Shown here piece after piece: positions 58,040-64,000 of a stretch of DNA of 64,000 nt; positions within the stretch are counted from its first letter, which is position 1; every line of letters begins with the position of its first letter. This DNA comes from CAZGIF01 sp964526045 (GTDB taxonomy: Bacteria > Patescibacteriota > Gracilibacteria > Absconditabacterales > Absconditicoccaceae): contig CAZGIF010000006.1 of the NCBI GenBank assembly GCA_964526045.1, forward strand, positions 51,834-115,833, read 5' to 3'. Below the pieces are notes generated by a model. That model did no database searches and was not told the origin of the DNA. It saw only the letters and a list, made by a program, of their open reading frames with translations. A program made the translations under genes and the position numbers.

Positions 58040-59134
58040 TTATTTTATCTTTAGTTTTTTTTCTACTTCTTCTCGTCATAATTGACCACAAGCTCATTTT
58101 GATTTTCTTCACATGTTTCACCTCACCGTAACGGTTACTCCGTATGACTCTACAATATGTTGAAATTTTCTCACTTGTTTTTCGGTGGGCTCTTCAAACT
58201 CAACAGCAGGATTTTGGTTATAAGGTATGACATTGAGATGTGCTTTACGATGTTTGAGTAGAACTCACATTTCATGAGCACATTCGTTGGTATCATTGAT
58301 ATTTTTAATCAAAACATATTCATAAAATACTTTGTTACCCGTCATACGTGCATATTCATCACATTCTTTCATCAATTCATCTAATGGAAACTTTTCTGCA
58401 AATGGAACAAGCTCCGCGCGCAATGTCTGATTTGGTGCATGTAGTGAAAAAGCAAAAGACACAGGCAAGTTATCATTGTTAAATTGACGCATAATTGGCG
58501 TGACTCACGATGTTGATATTGTCACACGCCTTCTTGAAAGTCACAAATACTTGGTTTCAGTCAGATATGGGACAGATTTTTTGACGTTAGGGTAATTCAA
58601 AAAAGGCTCACCCATTCACATATAAACTATGTTTCTTACAGCCCATCGAGATCAATCCTCTTTTTTTCATCGATTTTTTTTGATATAATTATTGACAAAA
58701 AGAACCTGACCCAAAATAGCATCATGTGAGAGGTTTTTTTTGAGACCAAGCTTTCACGTTACACAAAACGTACATCATACGCTACATCATACTTGGCTTG
58801 AAATACACAAAGTCATTCTGTTGAGTTTGTCTTGAACGTGAGCAGAATAGTGATACATAAGCACCGTTTCAAAGACATTATCTGGATCATCTGGCATTGC
58901 AAACAAAAACTTTACAACTTCGTCATCTTCCTGACATTTGGTAACAACAAAAGGTACGATACTGATATGTTCAGCAAACAAAGATCTAAGATCTTTTGGC
59001 AAAGACGTCATATCGTCAAAAGATAAACAAGAGTTTTTAAAAATTTCTAATTGAACTTGTTTGAGACGATATGGATCAATTTTATGTTCCTGTCTAAATG
59101 CTTCCAGCTTGTCAGCATCAAAAAAAGAAATCAT
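58040..59134 (-). CDS. rlmN: Dual-specificity 23S rRNA/tRNA m2A methyltransferase RlmN
   Basis: 364 aa, full length. Radical-SAM cluster CSVGCTFCVTGKLG, GMGEPFLNYPNV, SLHAPNQTLRAELVP and VFYEYVLIKNINDT are RlmN motifs. The methyl-carrying Cys is in GKSKGACGQLG near the C-terminus. It methylates C2 of A2503 in 23S rRNA and A37 in some tRNAs. Some glycines of the SAM site are TGA. Its stop and that of the lipoprotein are 1 bp apart. Confidence 0.93.
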
Positions 59135-59339
59135 TGTAACACAAAAAGAGTAAAACTACTGTATATAATATAGCAAAACAAAAAGCAATAACATTGATAA
59201 ATCCTAGATTATCCTCAAGCAAAAGAAGACATATTTTATTTTTTACTCATAAATAGTTGACAAATTTATAAATATATGTATTATATATGTACGCGATGGG
59301 TAACCACGCATTCTTTATATACCTGCTAAGGGTGGTAGC
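59135..59339. other. Intergenic region with a sigma-70-type promoter
   Basis: 205 bp between the divergent starts of rlmN and the SLH-like gene. Apart from the promoter at 59257-59284 and the ribosome-binding site AAGGGTGG near 59327-59334, nothing else was recognised. Confidence 0.45.
59257..59284 (+). promoter_or_regulatory. Probable sigma-70-like promoter of the SLH-like gene
   Basis: -35 TTGACA (59257-59262), 16-bp spacer, -10 TATTAT (59279-59284). A consensus -35 and a good -10 about 55 bp before the start codon. Confidence 0.72.
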
Positions 59340-60986
59340 ATGGACAAAATGTTTTCTAAAGTAATCGTAGTGTTCTGTATATGTATTGGTATTTATTTAT
59401 CAATAACAATTTCAGACACGAAACCCGTTTCAGCCAGAGATACGTCTCAAGACGCAGTACAACGCTGATACTTTTGATGAATTGAACAATCGCAAAACGC
59501 TGAAGTAAAAAAACAGACGTGACTTCTCGCGAGCCTACAAAAGCTGTTCACAAAAAATACAAGCGAGAATACTGTGGTTGAACAGACTAATTCTTTCACG
59601 TTATCACACGAAACGCAAGATACTTTAGGAGACAACACAACGAATCCAAACAAAGATGTTTCAGGATTTACAAAACTGTGATCGTTTTTTCAAGCGCAAA
59701 ACGACACAACCTCTATACAATCAAGCACAACAACTTCTAATGGTGTATGAATGTACTCATATGATGTTGTTGTTGCTGATATTCAACAACAATTTTGCCC
59801 AGACAATGGGTTTATAGACATACAAGATCATCAATATAAACTAGCTATAGAATATATAACAAATAGATGCGTCGTACAATGAAACCAAGTCGCCAAAAAA
59901 TATTACCCTGACAACTATGTACGTCGTGCAGACGCAATTACAATACTATCGAACAGTTTTTGACCTCTTTTTTTGGAAGAAATTCAACAAGAAGCAATAG
60001 ATGGTCTCCTAAAAGTGCAAGAACTCCCCTATGTGCAAACAACCCCAAGACTTATGCATCACATCGCACTTAACAAATACATGAAAGTACTCAAGTTTTT
60101 TGGGTGAAATGAAACACAGCTACGTCTCAATACATTTGTCACACAACATGACATCATACGTGCAATAAACGTCCTTTGAATACAAAAAAGCATTATAAAT
60201 AAGAACTGTACTAACATCTTTAAAGACCCCGATGAAATTGTCACAAGGTGACAATTAGCACATGTAATTCATGGTGCATTTGATCAAGATGTAACGGATG
60301 AATTATGAAACTACTTATATGATGAAGATACAAATGACATAGAACAAGAATCAGAAAATACAAGTTTGCTTGCGTCTGCTCAACAAACAATCTCTAATCT
60401 TTGGGATACAGATACACCATCTCAATCAGAAACAAATACACAAGTTGACACAAGTATAAACACAGAACTACAAGATAATGAGTGAGTATCGAATTGATGG
60501 GATGTGTTGTTTGAACGTGGAATAATTAATCCAACAGAATACAGTGAAAGTCAACAAGATCAGCCTATTTCTCGTCAAGAGTTTTTGATTTTATTGGTCA
60601 AAACACAAAACTACTTCGACCCTTCTATTCCCGTGTCCGCACCTGGTATGAATTACTTTGCTGATATCCAAGATACACAAAAATGAGAAATACTCTCACA
60701 AGCAAAAAATCTCGGTCTGACAAGTTTTTTTGAAAGGTTAGAAGGATGAAAGTTGTATATAGATCCGGATGCTGTAGTAACACAATATCAAGCAGCTATT
60801 GCAATCAATAGAATCGCCCCAAAACTTTTCAAGGTTCAACCTGAGATGGAAAAAGTTCTTGTTCCAAAGTCAACAGTAGCAGAAATGATTACCGTCGCAT
60901 TTGGGCTAAAACGTAAAGCAGATTATATTCAAAGAATGGATCTGGAAGACATTCGAGATAAAATATCGTGAATCAAGATCAACTAA
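59340..60986 (+). CDS. Secreted protein with SLH-like surface-layer domains
   Basis: 548 aa. A signal anchor (about residues 5-25) precedes a Ser/Thr/Gln-rich linker. At about 160-320 there is a degenerate three-helix SLH-like repeat (DNYVRRADAITILSN), and near 430-500 a clearer SLH repeat (MNYFADIQDTQKGEILSQA ... YIDPDAVVTQYQAAIAINR). SLH domains anchor proteins to secondary cell-wall polymers. An acidic spacer lies between. A strong ribosome-binding site supports the ATG at 59340. Confidence 0.78.
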
Positions 60987-60988
60987 AC

Positions 60989-61016
60989 TTGCAATCGCTT
61001 TGTAGGCTGTTATACT
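60989..61016 (+). promoter_or_regulatory. Probable promoter of the small basic protein
   Basis: TTGCAA (60989-60994), 16-bp spacer, TATACT (61011-61016), seven bases before the ATG at 61023. If used, the transcript would be nearly leaderless. Confidence 0.5.
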
Positions 61017-61022
61017 AAAAAC

Positions 61023-61190
61023 ATGAAGAACATGAACCCTACTTCTTTGATTCAAAAAGGTGTACAACACTCCAAAAATCTTGTCAAAAAAATGGTCACA
61101 AGACCGCTTGGCAAGATTTTGTCTTTTACAAAAAAAAGTATATTTTCTGCATTGTCGAATATTCCATTGTGGATGGTTCACAAAAAATAA
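61023..61190 (+). CDS. Small basic protein
   Basis: 55 aa, strongly basic (about 10 Lys/Arg, pI high), with a mildly hydrophobic second half (KILSFTKKSIFSALSNIPLW). It uses GGN glycines only. Alternative start MNPTSL three codons on. 20 bp before the UvrB-like gene, possibly cotranscribed. No family recognised; membrane-associated or nucleic-acid binding are both possible. Confidence 0.58.
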   Translation: MKNMNPTSLIQKGVQHSKNLVKKMVTRPLGKILSFTKKSIFSALSNIPLWMVHKK

Positions 61191-61210
61191 TATTTATTTA
61201 ACCATCATGT

Positions 61211-61990
61211 ATGTCTAGCTATACTAATCTCAAAGATTTTCTTAATGTAACGACAATTCAAAAAGCCAAGAAAGTTCCAGCATTTTTGGACAATCTTTTT
61301 GAAAAATTAGACTTTCATATCTGAAACTGATGAAGAGTCCTTGTTTTGACGCTGACAAAAAAGTCATCAGAAGAAATTACAAATTTTTTGGTTGCAAGAG
61401 GATACAAAGCTTTTTATCTTCATAGTGAAATAGAAACGCTCAAACGTTGGGATATAATACAAAAACTGAGAAATGGAGATATTGATATTCTTGTATGAAT
61501 TAACCTTTTGAGAGAGTGAATTGATCTTCCTGAAGTATCTTTTATTGCCCTTTTGGATGCAGATAAAGAATGATTTTTGAGATCAAAAACGTCACTCATA
61601 CAGATAATATGACGTGCAGCAAGAAATCCAAAATGAGAAGTAGCACTTTATGCAGATGCTTTTACCTGATCAATAGTTGAAGCATTACGAGAAACACATC
61701 GTCGTAGAAGTTTGCAAATCGAGTTCAACAAAAAAAACAATATTACTCCAAAAGTAGCAATATCAAATATAAAACATATTGAATCAGTCAAAACAGGCGA
61801 AGACCTTACACAAGATTTCCGTGGACTAAATTTGAACAAAAATGAGAAAAAACTCAAACGTATGACCAAAAAAGAAAAAGAAATGATACTAAAAGACCTC
61901 AAATGACAGCTGGATGCAGCAATAGCTATCTGGGATTTTGAGCATGCGACTGTTTTGAGAGATCAGATCAAAGAATTGACTGGGGATTAG
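61211..61990 (+). CDS. Stand-alone UvrB C-terminal half (helicase domain 2 plus UVR motif)
   Basis: 259 aa. It aligns with the second half of UvrB: GGRVLVLTLTKKSSEEIT, YLHSEIETLKR, VGINLLREGIDLPEVSF, LDADKEGFLRSKTSLIQIIG, RAARNPKGEVALYADA, then TPKVAISNI, and a UVR motif near the end (AIAIWDFEHATVLRDQIKEL). The ATPase domain 1 with Walker A and the beta-hairpin is missing; the upstream region carries another gene. Full-length UvrB is ~670 aa. Helicase motifs V and VI look intact, so it may be a split partner or a remnant. Confidence 0.85.
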
Positions 61991-62018
61991 AGAGGAATTT
62001 ACTTTCTTTCGCAAGCCG

Positions 62019-63341
62019 CTATATACTATAAGATAATTTATCAATAGACGGGTGATGAATTTCGGATTTCAATAATTCTTTAATATGAGCTGGATGCGTG
62101 ATTACAAGATCTCAATTGTTAGCACCTCTTTCCAAACACTCATACATGAATTTTTCCCTCAAATAATTATAAATGTGATAATTCTTTTCTATTCATATTT
62201 TACCATCTGTTTTTTTCAAAACTTGCAATATACGAGTGATTGTTTCAATATCTAAGTCTGGAAATAAATTTTTAAAAACTGATTTTTGAGAATCAATATT
62301 ATCAACGTATTCTTTTAGTTGCAAATAAATAGTTTGACAGATCAGAAAATCATCACATCATTCTTTTCTCAAAAACTTTATCGTATTTGTCGGGTCTTGT
62401 ACAGATAAATCAAAGTTTACAAAGGAATATCACTTTGCTGCATATTCTTTAGCTATATCTCAAAATGAGTTATAAGAAGAGTTTATGTATTCCATACGCC
62501 ATCCATCTAATTGAATTCACTTTAATTTATTTAAATAATTATAAAAATGTCATTCCGTAGTATAAGTTCACGCCTCAATATAAATAGTATTTTTTTTTGA
62601 TGCCTTTTCTATTATTTGTTTTCAAAGAAAGTCCATATCTAAATTATAAGCAAACATTCACTCTGAGGCGTGAGTACATGAAATAATATTTAATTTTATA
62701 TAATTATTATTGAATTCAAACTCTTGAATAAAACCTTCTCTTTTGTATCCAGATCAATTTGAGCTACGTTGAATATTAAAATCAATTCCCTTGTTTTTAT
62801 CAAAGCCTTCTTGTATTTTATATGACCTTCTTCTCGTAATTCCATGATATTCTTCTCTTAAACTTAAATATCTTATACATTCTAAATGATTTCCATGGTT
62901 GACAATATGCAATGTAATATTTCATCAATCAAATTCTTCAATTAAGTTTTTTAAAACGCTTTCATTACCATGAGTTACTAAATATTGAAAAGGTTCTCTA
63001 GAAAACATTTTACCAATTGCTTCACTATATTCCCATCACAAAATCTGAAATTCTTTTAACATAAAATCTTGTTTTTTTATTCAGTAATTTATCAATATAT
63101 CAAATATATTTTTATTAAAATATTTGAACATTGGATACAACTTTTCTTTTTCCTCTTTTTCTAATTCTCAAAATGATTCAATAAAATATAATTCTGCCTC
63201 GTTTTCATCCATAAAAACAACTTTATCATCATCTTCAGACATCGGCAAAAGAGCATTTATATTTTCAAACTTTGCTGCTACAGCTTTCGCCTCCTCTTTT
63301 GGAAAGAAAATTTTTTTTAGTTTATCTATAGAAAACTTCAT
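62019..63341 (-). CDS. Hypothetical protein
   Basis: 440 aa, soluble, Lys/Asn-rich, not recognised. Noticeable blocks are PFQYLVTHGNESVLKNLIEE, an ankyrin-like helix pair, VNHGNHLECIRYLSLREEYH, also ankyrin-like, and WRMEYINSSYNSFGDIAKEY. It could be a weak repeat protein. Start at ATG 63339-63341; the next gene upstream ends 8 bp away. Confidence 0.66.
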
Positions 63342-63349
63342 TTTATAAA

Positions 63350-63697
63350 TTATATCAAATCTAAAAAGTCTTGAATTTTTTTCTGATTTGTCATAAACTC
63401 CTTTTGAGATATTTCTTGATTATTTAATCTATATTTTTTTTGAGTATTAATTATTTCTAGTGTTTTTTGTTTGTTGATCATCTCCTCTTTCCTAATTATA
63501 AGCTTATATAGATAAATTAATCTATTCAAGTTTTTGGTATTTTCTTCGTATTGTTTAATTTCCTTTACTTTGTATCTAAAAATATTTAGATAATATTTTG
63601 TTTCACACTTACTAAACATTGCTTCATAAAAACTTATCAAAAACTCTTTCTTTTGATTCCAACTATATTTCAAAAAATTATTTATATTTGTAATCAT
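63350..63697 (-). CDS. Short coiled-coil hypothetical protein
   Basis: 115 aa with no TGA codon. Mostly helical with heptad-like patterns (KQYEENTKNLNRLIYLYK, EEMINKQKTLEIINTQ). No family recognised. It precedes 62019 by 8 bp, likely one operon. Confidence 0.65.
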   Translation of the reverse strand: MITNINNFLKYSWNQKKEFLISFYEAMFSKCETKYYLNIFRYKVKEIKQYEENTKNLNRLIYLYKLIIRKEEMINKQKTLEIINTQKKYRLNNQEISQKEFMTNQKKIQDFLDLI

Positions 63698-64000
63698 TTA
63701 TAACATAATATTAAAATCATTCTGCTGATATAGACTTGGTTACATAATATAAAGATTTTAAAAGAAAAGCAAATTTTTATTAAATATCAGCTAGATAGCA
63801 AATGGTATTTTACTAAAGTAGGTAGAAAACAGCACAATCAATATTACTTTTCAAATATAAATCAACAATTAAGCTCAAAAGTTTGTAACCATATATCTAC
63901 CAGTTATAAATAGCAAGACATACTTTACAAAAATGAATATTATCTATATAAAATAGCCCTGCCGAATGGCAGGGTTTTTCGAAAGTGAAAATTTAGTATA
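63698..64000. other. Intergenic end of the window
   Basis: 303 bp. An open stretch of ~55 codons on the plus strand (ending 63917) lacks a start codon and is not called. A strong terminator lies at 63957-63979. Nothing else recognised. Confidence 0.4.
63957..63979 (+). terminator. Strong rho-independent terminator
   Basis: CCCTGCC (63957-63963), loop GAAT, GGCAGGG (63968-63974), then TTTTT. Seven G:C-rich pairs in an AT-rich region. No plus-strand gene was found directly upstream; it may end an unseen small RNA, or act on the minus strand for a gene beyond the window. Confidence 0.75.

Noticed and set aside
63740..63917. Open plus-strand stretch of ~55 codons
   Set aside because: No start codon and no family match; composition alone does not support a gene.
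1..64000. CRISPR array, insertion sequences, rRNA or phage genes
   Set aside because: Looked for spaced repeats, transposase motifs (DDE, HUH) and rRNA landmarks and saw none.

Overview
Organism and genetic code. The window is AT-rich, and nearly every gene is interrupted by in-frame TGA codons at conserved glycines: ABC Walker A and signature motifs, the SppA serine loop, the GyrA catalytic region, radical-SAM and dUTPase motifs. With TGA read as glycine and only TAA/TAG as stops (translation table 25), the fragments join into full-length proteins. That code is known from the candidate phyla Absconditabacteria (SR1) and Gracilibacteria (BD1-5/GN02), so this is chromosome from such an ultra-small, probably host-associated bacterium. 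A tRNA-Trp with anticodon CCA, which reads only UGG, fits. The tRNA-Gly(UCA) needed for UGA is not in the window. All coordinates below assume table 25.

Layout. 0-7 kb: start of gyrA, folC, a large secreted LRR protein with a transglutaminase-like domain, and sppA. 7-12.4 kb: a zinc-type ABC importer (znuA-znuC-znuB), a DsbB-like thiol oxidase and a secreted Kazal-type protease-inhibitor-like protein. 12.4-21.1 kb: a light/UV-repair region with three photolyase/cryptochrome-family genes, DUF2256, NUDIX and an ABC exporter. 21-30.7 kb: trmH, xseA, rimO, a CruF-like membrane gene, a YflT-like stress protein and hypotheticals. 30.9-36 kb: a ~1030-aa transglutaminase-like protein, a gene disrupted by an 8-bp repeat, tRNA-Trp and an SPFH protein. 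36-52 kb: a DUF1704 HExxxH peptidase, map, a HAD phosphatase, a Cys-rich CPR-type protein, a TrmB-type regulator, LOG, methyltransferases, a second ABC exporter, an RRM protein, a SpoT-like HD protein, dut, DUF2207 and a C39-like peptidase. 52-58 kb: an accessory block with a HExxH metallopeptidase-like protein, three small lipoproteins and a decayed copy of the metallopeptidase 3' end. 58-64 kb: rlmN, an SLH-like surface protein, a stand-alone UvrB C-terminal half and hypotheticals.

How it fits together. Housekeeping genes (gyrA, folC, trmH, rimO, rlmN, map, dut, xseA) are mixed with many secreted or envelope proteins carrying binding, peptidase-like or inhibitor-like domains. These are plausible tools for contact with a host or prey cell, but that is inference. 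The UV-repair set suggests a sunlit habitat.

Sequence integrity. Several otherwise good genes carry a one-base frameshift in an A/T run, one carries an 8-bp repeat frameshift, and one photolyase has an in-frame TAG. Assembly indels, transcriptional slippage and true phase variation or decay cannot be separated from the sequence alone. No CRISPR array, insertion sequence or rRNA gene was seen.
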